The notes beneath the pieces were generated by a model. The model was not told where the DNA came from and searched no databases. It saw nothing but the letters and a program-made list of their open reading frames with translations. Positions 5,665-13,227 of a DNA stretch of 15,202 bases are shown piece after piece. Source of the stretch: CAILHX01 sp046155285 (lineage in GTDB: Bacteria > Pseudomonadota > Gammaproteobacteria > Burkholderiales > Methylophilaceae); NCBI GenBank assembly GCA_046155285.1, contig JBJXEA010000007.1, positions 1 to 15,202 on the forward strand. The letters are read 5' to 3'. A program made the position numbers and the translations under genes. The stretch's first letter is position 1, and each line of letters starts with the position of its first letter.

Positions 5665-5700
5665 TTAATCAACACTAAGACAAATCAGATGAGGTGACAC

Positions 5701-6453
5701 ATGCTTTCCGCAAAGAGTATTTTTCAAGAAATTCGACAAAATAATGAAGCGTTCAGATTGCTGCTCAGCGTAGCGGCCAAGGGCGAGACGCAAGGCGGTT
5801 GGGAGAACGAGCGCATTGCCACGTTGACGCGCGATCCGGTGCTGGCCAGAAAGGTGCTTAAGCATGGAACCGATGAGACCAAGCATGGGCTGATTTTTAA
5901 CAAAATCATGCAAAAAGCCAACTTGGAAAAGATGGAAGTGCCGCTGGAAGGCGACTATTGCATGTTGCTGGAACAGCGCGGGATTGGCTTGCCACACGCG
6001 CGTTTGAAGCAAGATGCACCGCTGGAAAATGACGAGTTTCTCAAATATCTGGTTCACAGCAAAGTGACTGAGGAGCGTGCGTCTGAAGAAGTCAATATGA
6101 TGTTGAGAGTGTTTGCGGATGATCCTGCACTGGCGCCTTCTCTGCGCGTGATTGCGGACGACGAAATCAACCACGTTTCCTACACCCATGAGGAATTGTT
6201 GCGACTGTGCGCGCAAGGCCATCAAGACAAAATCATGCGCATGTTAAAGCAATATGCCATGGCGGAAATCCTTGTGTATCGTGAAGTCGGCCAAGTGTTT
6301 GTGCACAATATGGCGCAGTTGCTCGGCTGGAGCTGGCCTAAAAAGAAACTACTGGAATTCGGCGTTTTTGCCACTTATGTGATTGAGCGAACTATCACTT
6401 GGCGCAGGCTGGTGGCGCTACGCCCGCCCATGCGCGCCAATGCGTTGGGATAA
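5701..6453 (+). CDS. Ferritin-like di-iron family protein
   Basis: 250 aa, soluble, predicted mostly helical. Two ExxH pairs, E59-T-K-H62 and E155-I-N-H158, plus glutamates at about E37 and E124/E125, give the ligand pattern of a four-helix-bundle di-iron carboxylate protein (ferritin-like superfamily). A long helical C-terminal extension (about residues 175-250) includes WSWPKKK and ends basic. The exact role (oxidase, hydroxylase or iron storage) cannot be told from sequence. AGGTGA lies about 6 nt before the ATG. It overlaps the next gene by 14 nt, so the two are probably translated together. The MITE sits directly upstream where a promoter would be expected. Confidence 0.8.
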   Translation: MLSAKSIFQEIRQNNEAFRLLLSVAAKGETQGGWENERIATLTRDPVLARKVLKHGTDETKHGLIFNKIMQKANLEKMEVPLEGDYCMLLEQRGIGLPHARLKQDAPLENDEFLKYLVHSKVTEERASEEVNMMLRVFADDPALAPSLRVIADDEINHVSYTHEELLRLCAQGHQDKIMRMLKQYAMAEILVYREVGQVFVHNMAQLLGWSWPKKKLLEFGVFATYVIERTITWRRLVALRPPMRANALG

Positions 6454-7489
6454 ACACCACAACATTCTTGTTCGTCATCCGCATGATTTGACGGTGGCTT
6501 GGGCGCAGCGGGTCGTGAATCTTCACGATCCTAACACCTCCGTCTCCGCAATCGAAACGCTTTCCGTAGATATCGGCACCACCACGCGAGTGCGCCTCGC
6601 TGTCGCCCACGATGGAGCGGCAACCTTAGCCCGCCGCTGGTTTATCAAGCTGCCTTCGCTGAATTGGCGTGCTTGGTGGATTACGGCCTTGCCGCAGCTT
6701 TTGCAAACCGAAATACGCTTTTATCAGGAGCAGGCCGCTTCTGTTCCGGTACTTTGCCCCACTATTTTGGCAGCGCAACGCCAGTGCGGGCAAGGCACCA
6801 CGTTGGTGATGGCGGATGTGGCGGAACATGGCGCATTAGCTGGCTCCTCGGCGGATGCTTTGACGGCAATCCAAGCCAGTGCGGTGATAGATCAACTAGC
6901 GCTGCTTCATGCGCGATTCTGGCAAAAAACCAGCCCTAAGCAGCATTGGGAAGACGCGCTAGGCAGCGCCTTGGCAGTGCCGCTGATGCGGCGTGGATTA
7001 AAGCTCGCAGAGGATGCCGTGCCTGCAACGCTGCTTCCAGCAGCCATGCAATATGCGCGTCAACGCCGTCAGGCCATGCACTTTCTGGCGAGCGGCGCTC
7101 ACACCCTCGTGCATCACGACCTGCATCCAGGCAACCTGTTCTGGCAGCAATCTCAAGCGGGATTTCTCGACTGGCAACTCGTCCGCAGCGGCGAAGGGAT
7201 AAGCGATGTGGCGTATTTCCTAGCGACCGCAATCGCTCCAGAAACAAGACGAGCGCATGAACGCACACTGGTTGAACGCTATCAACAACAGCTTGCAAAA
7301 GAAGGGGTGGATGCCGACCTCAGCATCCTATGGCAAAGATACCGTGCGCACCTCGTCTACCCGTTTGAGGCGATGGTGGTGACGCTGGCGGTGGGTGGTT
7401 TGATGGATTTAGAAAGCAACTTGGAACTCATACGCCGTGCAGCCACGGCGGTTGAGGACCACGATGCGTTTGCTGCAATGCAAATTTAA
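6440..7489 (+). CDS. Phosphotransferase of the aminoglycoside phosphotransferase (APH)/choline kinase-like fold, unknown substrate
   Basis: 349 aa from the ATG at 6440; a TTG at 6383 would add 19 residues, but that extension lies fully inside the upstream gene and looks like its shadow. Kinase-fold marks are a possible ATP-lysine K70 (FIKL), the catalytic loop HHDLHPGN with D227 and N232, and the metal-binding D244 in FLDW. The MADV stretch around 124 fits the hinge. The family covers small-molecule kinases including choline, hydroxyurea-type and sterol-related ones; nothing here indicates antibiotic modification. It overlaps the ferritin-like gene by 14 nt and ends on a TAA that shares TTAA with the convergent purK stop. 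Confidence 0.82.
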   Translation: MRWDKHHNILVRHPHDLTVAWAQRVVNLHDPNTSVSAIETLSVDIGTTTRVRLAVAHDGAATLARRWFIKLPSLNWRAWWITALPQLLQTEIRFYQEQAASVPVLCPTILAAQRQCGQGTTLVMADVAEHGALAGSSADALTAIQASAVIDQLALLHARFWQKTSPKQHWEDALGSALAVPLMRRGLKLAEDAVPATLLPAAMQYARQRRQAMHFLASGAHTLVHHDLHPGNLFWQQSQAGFLDWQLVRSGEGISDVAYFLATAIAPETRRAHERTLVERYQQQLAKEGVDADLSILWQRYRAHLVYPFEAMVVTLAVGGLMDLESNLELIRRAATAVEDHDAFAAMQI

Positions 7490-8619
7490 CTTCGCTCCAC
7501 ACCTATCTGCTGTCGCATCAGCATCGCGCTGTTAAGCGCCTGTTCCGCGTCTTGGCCTATCACCGTGAAATGCCCCATTTTGCGACCAGCACGCGCTTGA
7601 TGCTTGCCGTAGAGATGTAGCTTAAGATTAGTCTGCGCGAACAGCACATCCCATGCGGGTTCATTGCCATTCGGCCAAACATCACCCAACAGATTCACCA
7701 TCACCGCAGCGCTATGGAGAGTTGAATCGCCCAGCGGCAACCCGCACAAAGCGCGTACTTGCTGCTCAAACTGGTTGGTGACGCAGGCATCAATGGTGTA
7801 GTGGCCGGAATTGTGCGGGCGCGGCGCCATTTCATTGATGAGCAACTTGCTATCGCTGACAAAAAACTCTACGCCCAAAGTGCCGATGTAGCCTAGCTTT
7901 TCAGCCACTTGAGTAGCGAGTTGCTGTGCGCTTTCGCGCAACGACTCGCTGCATCTAGCGGGGACGATGCTGATGTCCAAAATCCCGTTGCGATGGCTGT
8001 TTTCTGCGGTGGGGAAAGCCTGCACATTGCCCGCACTATCCCGCGCCAACACCACCGAGACTTCGGTATCCAAAGTCACGCGTTTTTCTAAAACACACAA
8101 TTCGTGATTAAAACTGTTGAACGCGGCAAGCGCCTCCTCCGGCGAACTCACCCGCGCTTGACCTTTACCGTCGTAGCCAAACCGCGCCACTTTAAGGATG
8201 CCGGGATATAAGCCGCTGTCAGCGGCTGGAATGTCAGCTTCGGTTTTGACTTGGACGTAAGGCGCGTGGGGGAAGCCGTTATCACGCAGAAAATTCTTCT
8301 CTTGGATTCTGTGCTGGCAAATCGCTACCGCCGAAGCCGAAGGATGTACGGGTACAGATTCCGCCAAGGCTTCCAGCGTACTGGCGGGAACGTTTTCAAA
8401 CTCGGTAGTGACAGCGGCGCAAGTCTGTGCCATTTCATCTAGCGCGAAACTGTCGTCATAAGCGGCGCACAAGTGTATGTCGGCAATCTTGCCCGCGGGG
8501 CTGTTCTGATCTGGGTCTAGCACCACGACCTGATAGCCCATCTCGTGTGCGGCAATGACGAAGAAGCGCGCCAATTGCCCGCCGCCGAGCATTCCTAGTG
8601 TGGCTGGAGGCAGAATCAT
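7486..8619 (-). CDS. purK: 5-(carboxyamino)imidazole ribonucleotide synthase PurK
   Basis: ATP-grasp enzyme that carboxylates aminoimidazole ribonucleotide with bicarbonate and ATP to N5-CAIR, in de novo purine synthesis. The 377 aa are full length. LGMLGGGQLARF near the N-terminus binds the phosphate, TEFENVP is at about 92-98, ARFGYDGKGQ is the ATP-grasp loop, and NEMAPRPHNSGHYTIDAC is the hallmark C-terminal site. PurE, which uses the product, is encoded just upstream on the same strand; the 172-bp gap holds a strong inverted repeat. ATG at 8619; the nearest purine-rich stretch (GGATAG) is modest. Confidence 0.97.
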   Translation of the reverse strand: MILPPATLGMLGGGQLARFFVIAAHEMGYQVVVLDPDQNSPAGKIADIHLCAAYDDSFALDEMAQTCAAVTTEFENVPASTLEALAESVPVHPSASAVAICQHRIQEKNFLRDNGFPHAPYVQVKTEADIPAADSGLYPGILKVARFGYDGKGQARVSSPEEALAAFNSFNHELCVLEKRVTLDTEVSVVLARDSAGNVQAFPTAENSHRNGILDISIVPARCSESLRESAQQLATQVAEKLGYIGTLGVEFFVSDSKLLINEMAPRPHNSGHYTIDACVTNQFEQQVRALCGLPLGDSTLHSAAVMVNLLGDVWPNGNEPAWDVLFAQTNLKLHLYGKHQARAGRKMGHFTVIGQDAEQALNSAMLMRQQIGVERS

Positions 8620-8656
8620 CCCTGACTATCCATTAGGTCAGGCAATTTATCAGACA

Positions 8657-8762
8657 CGTCATTCCCGCGAAGGCGGGAATCCAGTCTAGCCAACGACAGC
8701 CATCCTAGATTGACATGACTCCGCTGAACATTGGCTGGATTCCCGCCTTCGCGGGAATGACG
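8657..8762. repeat. Intergenic repeat with perfect 28-bp inverted arms (dRS3-like 20-mers)
   Basis: Arms 8657-8684 and 8735-8762 are perfectly complementary over 28 nt. Each arm contains ATTCCCGC, a 4-nt loop and GCGGGAAT, so each can also fold alone. The 20-mers fit the ATTCCC-N8-GGGAAT pattern known as dRS3 in Neisseria; similar repeats occur in many proteobacterial genomes. It lies inside the purE-purK transcription unit, so the mRNA would carry two small hairpins or one large one, which could stabilise or stop the message. Confidence 0.8.
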
Positions 8763-8791
8763 ACATTTTGAAGCTAATGGATAATTTGGAA

Positions 8792-9292
8792 TCATGTGGT
8801 CTCTTTGAGTTGCATGGCCAACACTTTATCCGTTTGGTTTTTACGGAATTCAGCCAGTTTTTCAGCAAGTGCCGCGTCGGTAGTCGCCAGCAGCGCCACG
8901 GCAAATAATCCGGCATTGAATGCGCCAGCTTCGCCTATGGCGAAGGTCGCCACCGGAATGCCTTTGGGCATTTGCACGATGGAAAGTAGTGAATCTTGTC
9001 CTTGCAGATGCTTGGATGGCACTGGCACGCCCAGCACCGGCACTATAGTCTTGGCGGCAATCATGCCCGGCAGATGCGCCGCACCGCCCGCGCCAGCGAT
9101 AATCACCCGTAAGCCGCGTGTAGCAGCGCCTTCGGCAAAGCTGAACATCAAATCCGGTGTGCGATGTGCGGAAACCACGTGCGCTTCGTGCGCAACACCA
9201 AACTGTTTGAGCACGTCCACGGCGAACTGCATCACTGGCCAGTCACTGTCAGAGCCCATCACTACGGCAATTAACGGTTTTTCTGTCGTCAC
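8792..9292 (-). CDS. purE: N5-CAIR mutase PurE (class I)
   Basis: Moves the carboxylate of N5-CAIR to C4, giving CAIR, the step after PurK. The 166 aa match class I bacterial PurE. MGSDSDWPVM (residues 12-21), SAHRTPD with the catalytic H43, GAGGAAHLPGM and SIVQMPKGIPVAT are all present. The start is GTG at 9292 with AAGGGGA a few bases upstream, overlapping the end of proB; the gap to proB is only 10 nt, so translation is likely coupled. It is upstream of purK in the usual purEK order. Confidence 0.97.
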   Translation of the reverse strand: MTTEKPLIAVVMGSDSDWPVMQFAVDVLKQFGVAHEAHVVSAHRTPDLMFSFAEGAATRGLRVIIAGAGGAAHLPGMIAAKTIVPVLGVPVPSKHLQGQDSLLSIVQMPKGIPVATFAIGEAGAFNAGLFAVALLATTDAALAEKLAEFRKNQTDKVLAMQLKETT

Positions 9293-9302
9293 TTTCTTCC
9301 CC

Positions 9303-10421
9303 TTAAAGCAATACCAGATTGGTTCTGTGTATCAACTCGGCCTCGTCCACATAGCCCAAAATTTTCTCAATCTCGGCGCTGGATTTCTTCAAAATGAGCG
9401 CCGCCTCGGTCGCATTATAATTGACCAAACCCCGCGCAACTTCTTTGCCTTGCGCATCGAGACAAGACACCACTTCGCCGCGTTCGAATTCGCCAGCCAC
9501 CGCCACCACACCCACTGGTAGCAGACTTTTGCCATCATCCTGCAAAGCTTTTACTGCGCCTGCATCAAGAGTCAAGCGACCGCGCACTTGCAGGTGATCC
9601 GCCATCCATTGCTTCTTGGCCGCCAGTTTTTGCTGCTCAGCGCATAAATGCGTGCCTATCAGCTCGTCATTGGCCAAGCGCACCAACACATCCGACTCAA
9701 GACCGGAGGCGATGATGGTATGTGCGCCGCTGCGTGCCGCACGTTTGGCGGCGATGATTTTGGTATACATACCGCCGCTGCCGATAGCGCTACCAGTACC
9801 GCCGGCCATCGCTTCCAACGTGACATCGCCCGCCGTGGCGTTTTGTATCAGTTTGGCATTGGAATTTTTGCGTGGGTCAGCGGAATAAAGCCCTGCCTGA
9901 TCGGTAAGTATCACCAAGGCATCAGCTTCCACCAGATTGGCCACAAGAGCGGCCAAGGTGTCATTATCACCAAAGCGAATCTCGTCGGTGGCGACCGTGT
10001 CGTTTTCGTTGATGATGGGGATTACGCCTAAATCCAGCAGAGTACGCAAAGTGCTGCGGGCATTGAGATAGCGCTTGCGATCACTTAAATCATCGTGCGT
10101 CAGTAGCACTTGTGCAGTGTGCAGTCGATGTTCGGCAAAACAGGATTCATACATCTGCACCAAGCCCATTTGCCCTACGGCAGCAGCAGCTTGCAGCTCA
10201 TTCACGGTGATAGGGCGTTTTGCCCAGCCCAAGCGCTGCATACCTTCCGCCACAGCGCCGCTGGAAACCAAGATAACTTCTCTTTTTTGCTCGTGCAAAC
10301 GTGCAATTTGCCCAGCCCAAGCCGCGATGGCTTTGCGGTCAAGGCCCCGCCCCTCGTCAGTGACCAGACTGGAGCCAACTTTGACGATGATGGTTTTGGC
10401 GTTAGCTAATAGGGATCTCAT
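9303..10421 (-). CDS. proB: Glutamate 5-kinase with PUA domain
   Basis: Phosphorylates L-glutamate with ATP, the first committed and proline-inhibited step of proline synthesis. 372 aa: an amino acid kinase domain over about residues 1-260 (KVGSSLV at 14-20, NEND at 138-141, FGDND at 150-154) and a C-terminal PUA domain at about 275-360, as in E. coli ProB. The ATG lies within the last codons of obgE, a 20-nt overlap, and no clear ribosome binding site is seen, which suggests reinitiation after obgE. The following enzyme gene, proA, is not in this window. The next gene is purE, an unusual partner. Confidence 0.97.
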   Translation of the reverse strand: MRSLLANAKTIIVKVGSSLVTDEGRGLDRKAIAAWAGQIARLHEQKREVILVSSGAVAEGMQRLGWAKRPITVNELQAAAAVGQMGLVQMYESCFAEHRLHTAQVLLTHDDLSDRKRYLNARSTLRTLLDLGVIPIINENDTVATDEIRFGDNDTLAALVANLVEADALVILTDQAGLYSADPRKNSNAKLIQNATAGDVTLEAMAGGTGSAIGSGGMYTKIIAAKRAARSGAHTIIASGLESDVLVRLANDELIGTHLCAEQQKLAAKKQWMADHLQVRGRLTLDAGAVKALQDDGKSLLPVGVVAVAGEFERGEVVSCLDAQGKEVARGLVNYNATEAALILKKSSAEIEKILGYVDEAELIHRTNLVLL

Positions 10422-11433
10422 GTTTGTGTTGTTCTAAAAAGTCCATGATGGCGTAAACGACAGATTGGCAGCCCTCGCCACTGATGGCGGAGATGGAGAA
10501 GCAAGGCGCATCCCAGCCAAAGGCTTTCAAAAAATCCACGCGACGTTGGTCGCGCTCGTCTTCCGGCACCACGTCAAACTTGTTCAAAATCAGCCAGCGC
10601 GGCTTATTGTATAAGCCTTCATCGTATTTTTTCAATTCTTCGATAATCGCGCGTGCTTCTTTCACTGGGTCAACGCTTTCATCAAACGGCGCGATGTCAA
10701 CGATGTGCAGTAACAAACTGGTTCTGGCTAAATGGCGTAAAAACTGATGCCCCAGCCCCGCTCCTTCCGCTGCGCCCTCAATAAGCCCCGGAATATCGGC
10801 GATGACGAAACTGCGGTTGGTATCCACGCGCACCACGCCCAGATTAGGATGCAGCGTGGTGAAAGGATAATCCGCCACCTTGGGTTTGGCCGCCGAGACC
10901 GAGCGGATAAAGGTGGATTTTCCGGCATTGGGCATGCCTAACAACCCCACATCAGCCAACACCTTGAGTTCCATATACAACTCTAACTGCTCGCCTTCTT
11001 CACCATTGGTGGTTTGGCGCGGCGCACGGTTGGTGCTAGATTTGAAGTGAATATTGCCCAAGCCACCATTGCCGCCTTTTGCCAGCAAGGCCTTTTGCTC
11101 ATGCTCGGCCAAATCGGCAATAGTTTGTCCTGTTGCTTTGTCGGTGATAACGGTCCCCACCGGCACACGCATCAGCAAGTCATCACCACCTTTGCCGTAG
11201 CAATCACCACCACGGCCATTCTCGCCACGTTCAGCGCGGAACACGCGGGTGTAGCGATAATCTACCAAGGTGTTCAGGTTTCGATCCGCCATGACAAAAA
11301 TAGAGCCTCCGCGACCACCGTCGCCGCCGCTGGGGCCGCCGTCCGGCTCGTACTTTTCACGTCGAAAAGTAGCCGCGCCGTTGCCGCCGTCTCCGGCATA
11401 AACCTTGATGCTTGCTTCGTCAATAAACTTCAT
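10402..11433 (-). CDS. obgE: Obg-family GTPase (ObgE/CgtA)
   Basis: Ribosome-associated GTPase needed for large-subunit assembly. 343 aa: the glycine-rich Obg fold over residues 1-158, then the G domain with G1 GMPNAGKS at 166-173, G3 DIPG at 213-216 and G4 NKFD at 284-287. It ends soon after the G domain and lacks the acidic C-terminal tail of the 390-aa E. coli protein. It follows rpmA, the standard order, but a terminator hairpin lies between them, so part of its expression probably comes from readthrough or a local promoter. The upstream GAGAC is a weak ribosome binding site. Confidence 0.97.
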   Translation of the reverse strand: MKFIDEASIKVYAGDGGNGAATFRREKYEPDGGPSGGDGGRGGSIFVMADRNLNTLVDYRYTRVFRAERGENGRGGDCYGKGGDDLLMRVPVGTVITDKATGQTIADLAEHEQKALLAKGGNGGLGNIHFKSSTNRAPRQTTNGEEGEQLELYMELKVLADVGLLGMPNAGKSTFIRSVSAAKPKVADYPFTTLHPNLGVVRVDTNRSFVIADIPGLIEGAAEGAGLGHQFLRHLARTSLLLHIVDIAPFDESVDPVKEARAIIEELKKYDEGLYNKPRWLILNKFDVVPEDERDQRRVDFLKAFGWDAPCFSISAISGEGCQSVVYAIMDFLEQHKHEIPIS

Positions 11434-11479
11434 GATGTCTCATTTGTAAATTTCATAAATTCTCACTGGCTACAAACAA

Positions 11480-11508
11480 AAAAGCCTCGCTGCAATGGCG
11501 AGGCTTTT
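11480..11508 (-). terminator. Terminator after rpmA
   Basis: On the minus strand AAAAGCCTCGC, a 7-nt loop and GCGAGGCTTTT form an 11-bp stem followed by TTTTTTG. It lies 21 nt past the rpmA stop and about 47 nt before obgE. It would set high ribosomal protein output against lower obgE-proB-purEK output. The plus-strand T tract is short, so it works mainly on the minus strand. Confidence 0.85.
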
Positions 11509-11529
11509 GAGTGCTTAAGCTGCAAAGCT

Positions 11530-11787
11530 TTACGCCGGAATGATGCTCACAACTTTTTGTTGCAACGGGCCTTTAACGCGAAACGCCACCTTGCCATCAA
11601 TCTTGGCAAAGAGGGTGTGATCCTTGCCCATGCCAACGTTTTCGCCAGGGTGCATTTGCGTGCCGCGCTGACGAATGATGATGCTGCCTGCGGAGACCAA
11701 TTGGTCTCCAAATGCTTTCACACCCAAACGCTGTGCATGTGAATCACGACCGTTGCGGGAACTCCCGCCTGCTTTTTTGTGTGCCAT
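11530..11787 (-). CDS. rpmA: 50S ribosomal protein L27
   Basis: L27 sits near the peptidyl transferase centre of the 50S subunit. The 85 aa start MAHKKAGGSSRNGRDS and include GVKAFGDQLVSAGSIIIRQRGT and NVGMGKDHTLFA, all family hallmarks. No cleavable N-terminal extension is present, as expected outside Firmicutes. AAGGGG lies about 6 nt before the ATG. It is 10 nt downstream of rplU. Confidence 0.98.
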   Translation of the reverse strand: MAHKKAGGSSRNGRDSHAQRLGVKAFGDQLVSAGSIIIRQRGTQMHPGENVGMGKDHTLFAKIDGKVAFRVKGPLQQKVVSIIPA

Positions 11788-11797
11788 TTTTTACCCC

Positions 11798-12112
11798 TTA
11801 CTTCGCTGCGATGTTGTCTATTTGAATTTCGGTGTAGTCTTGGCGATGACCTTGTGTCTTGCGATAGTGCTTACGGCGACGGAATTTGAAAATCATCACC
11901 TTGTCGCCACGACCATGAGAAACCACGGTGGCTTTAACCGAAGCGCCCTTAACTAAAGGGGCGCCGATAGTGATGTTTTCACCATCAGCCAACATCAACA
12001 CTTGGTCTATCGTCACTGCGCTGCCAACTTCGCCAACCAGCTTTTCTACTTTGAGTTTTTCACCTGCGGCGACTTTGTATTGCTTGCCGCCTGTTTTAAT
12101 CACTGCGTACAT
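11798..12112 (-). CDS. rplU: 50S ribosomal protein L21
   Basis: 104 aa from ATG 12112. An upstream in-frame ATG at 12136 would add eight residues, but L21 normally begins MYAVIKTGGKQYKV and CGGAG sits about 8 nt before this inner ATG. VSHGRGDKVMIFKFRRRKHY and KTQGHRQDYTEI are the typical C-terminal 23S rRNA-binding signatures. It is the first gene of the ribosomal-obg-pro-pur run and has its own promoter upstream. Confidence 0.98.
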   Translation of the reverse strand: MYAVIKTGGKQYKVAAGEKLKVEKLVGEVGSAVTIDQVLMLADGENITIGAPLVKGASVKATVVSHGRGDKVMIFKFRRRKHYRKTQGHRQDYTEIQIDNIAAK

Positions 12113-12168
12113 AATATGCTCCGCTGCTCGCCCCAAAACTGAAGGGCATATGGAAAAAAGAATCGCGG

Positions 12169-12197
12169 ATTATACGGTGGCAATTAGCCAAGGTCAA
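12169..12197 (-). promoter_or_regulatory. rplU promoter
   Basis: Minus strand: -35 TTGACC (12197-12192), a 17-nt spacer and a perfect -10 TATAAT (12174-12169). The start would be near 12162, about 50 nt before the rplU ATG. This is the best-matching promoter in the window, which suits a ribosomal protein operon. Confidence 0.75.
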
Positions 12198-12219
12198 TCA
12201 AAATTGAGGCTTTTGCCTG

Positions 12220-12228
12220 TGTTAGAAT
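12220..12228 (+). promoter_or_regulatory. Possible extended -10 promoter of ispB
   Basis: TGTTAGAAT gives the TGn extension plus a TAGAAT -10 (12223-12228). No good -35 lies at the right distance. The predicted start near 12235 leaves a leader of about 24 nt before the ispB GTG. It lies back to back with the rplU promoter in the 146-bp divergent gap, which holds no other feature. Confidence 0.4.
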
Positions 12229-12258
12229 CATTGCCAATCCCACTTCACAAAGCACGCC

Positions 12259-13227
12259 GTGTCACCTGACTTTATTCAATCCTGCATCGCCGAAGACATG
12301 CGCTTAGTAGATGCAGAAATACGCGCACATTTGCAGTCCGAGGTGGCGCTGGTCAACCAAGTTGCCGAATACATCATTAATAGTGGCGGCAAGCGCCTGC
12401 GCCCGTCTTTGGTACTGCTTTCCGGTGGTGCTTGTGGTCATATTTTCCCGCAACATCATACTCTAGCCGCCGTGATTGAATTTATCCATACCGCCACATT
12501 GCTGCATGACGACGTCGTGGACGAATCCGGCATGCGACGCGGACAAGCCACCGCCAATACCTTATTTGGCAACGCCGCCAGCGTGTTGGTGGGCGATTTT
12601 ATCTACTCCCGCGCGTTTCAGATGATGGTGGGCGTGCAGAATATGCGCGTGATGCAAATTCTCGCCGATGCCACCAACATCATCGCCGAGGGCGAGGTGT
12701 TGCAACTGCTCAACTGCCACGATGCTGACGTGACGGAAGAAACCTACCTTAAAGTTATCCACTACAAAACTGCCAAGTTATTTGAAGCCGCCACACGTCT
12801 GGGTGCTTTGATGTGCAACTCTTCTGCGGCGGATGAGGAGGCCATGAGTATCTACGGCACGCATCTAGGTGCGGCCTTTCAGTTGATAGACGACGTGCTG
12901 GATTTTTCTGGCGATGCTGTCGAAATCGGTAAAAACTTAGGCGATGATTTGGCGGAAGGTAAGCCCACGCTACCGCTGCTTTACGCCATGCGCCACGGTA
13001 GCGAAGCACAAGCATTACGAATTCGCAACGCCATAGAACTTAGCGGACTAGATAGCCTAGAAGACATCATCACCATTGTCCGCAATTCTGCAGCCTTAGA
13101 TTATGTACGCGACCTAGCACGACAAGAAGCCGACGCAGCCTGCGCGGCCATCGCGCATTTCTCTGATTCCAACTACAAAGTCGCATTATTGCAATTGGCT
13201 TCATTCGCGGTTGAGCGTACCCATTAA
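12259..13227 (+). CDS. ispB: Long-chain polyprenyl (octaprenyl) diphosphate synthase
   Basis: Adds isopentenyl diphosphate units to make the side chain of ubiquinone. 322 aa. GGKRLRP at 43-49 binds substrate; the first aspartate motif is DDVVD at 84-88 and the second is DDVLD at 211-215. The GTG start is chosen because the N-terminal part (FIQSCIAEDMRLVDAEI) aligns with the IspB N-terminus; the first ATG (12298) would cut into it. The ribosome binding site is weak. Its place divergent from rplU is common in proteobacteria. Chain length (octa- or similar) cannot be fixed by eye. Confidence 0.94.
   Translation: MSPDFIQSCIAEDMRLVDAEIRAHLQSEVALVNQVAEYIINSGGKRLRPSLVLLSGGACGHIFPQHHTLAAVIEFIHTATLLHDDVVDESGMRRGQATANTLFGNAASVLVGDFIYSRAFQMMVGVQNMRVMQILADATNIIAEGEVLQLLNCHDADVTEETYLKVIHYKTAKLFEAATRLGALMCNSSAADEEAMSIYGTHLGAAFQLIDDVLDFSGDAVEIGKNLGDDLAEGKPTLPLLYAMRHGSEAQALRIRNAIELSGLDSLEDIITIVRNSAALDYVRDLARQEADAACAAIAHFSDSNYKVALLQLASFAVERTH

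Noticed and set aside
6383..6439. Upstream TTG start adding 19 residues to the kinase
   Set aside because: The extension lies fully within the ferritin-like gene and does not look like the kinase N-terminus; the ATG at 6440 is simpler.
6440..7489. Antibiotic (aminoglycoside) resistance kinase
   Set aside because: Only the general fold motifs match; the gene is coupled to a ferritin-like gene and lies outside the cassette array, so resistance is unsupported.
11014..11742. 242-aa plus-strand frame across obgE and rpmA
   Set aside because: It crosses two conserved genes and a terminator on the other strand and has no family features.
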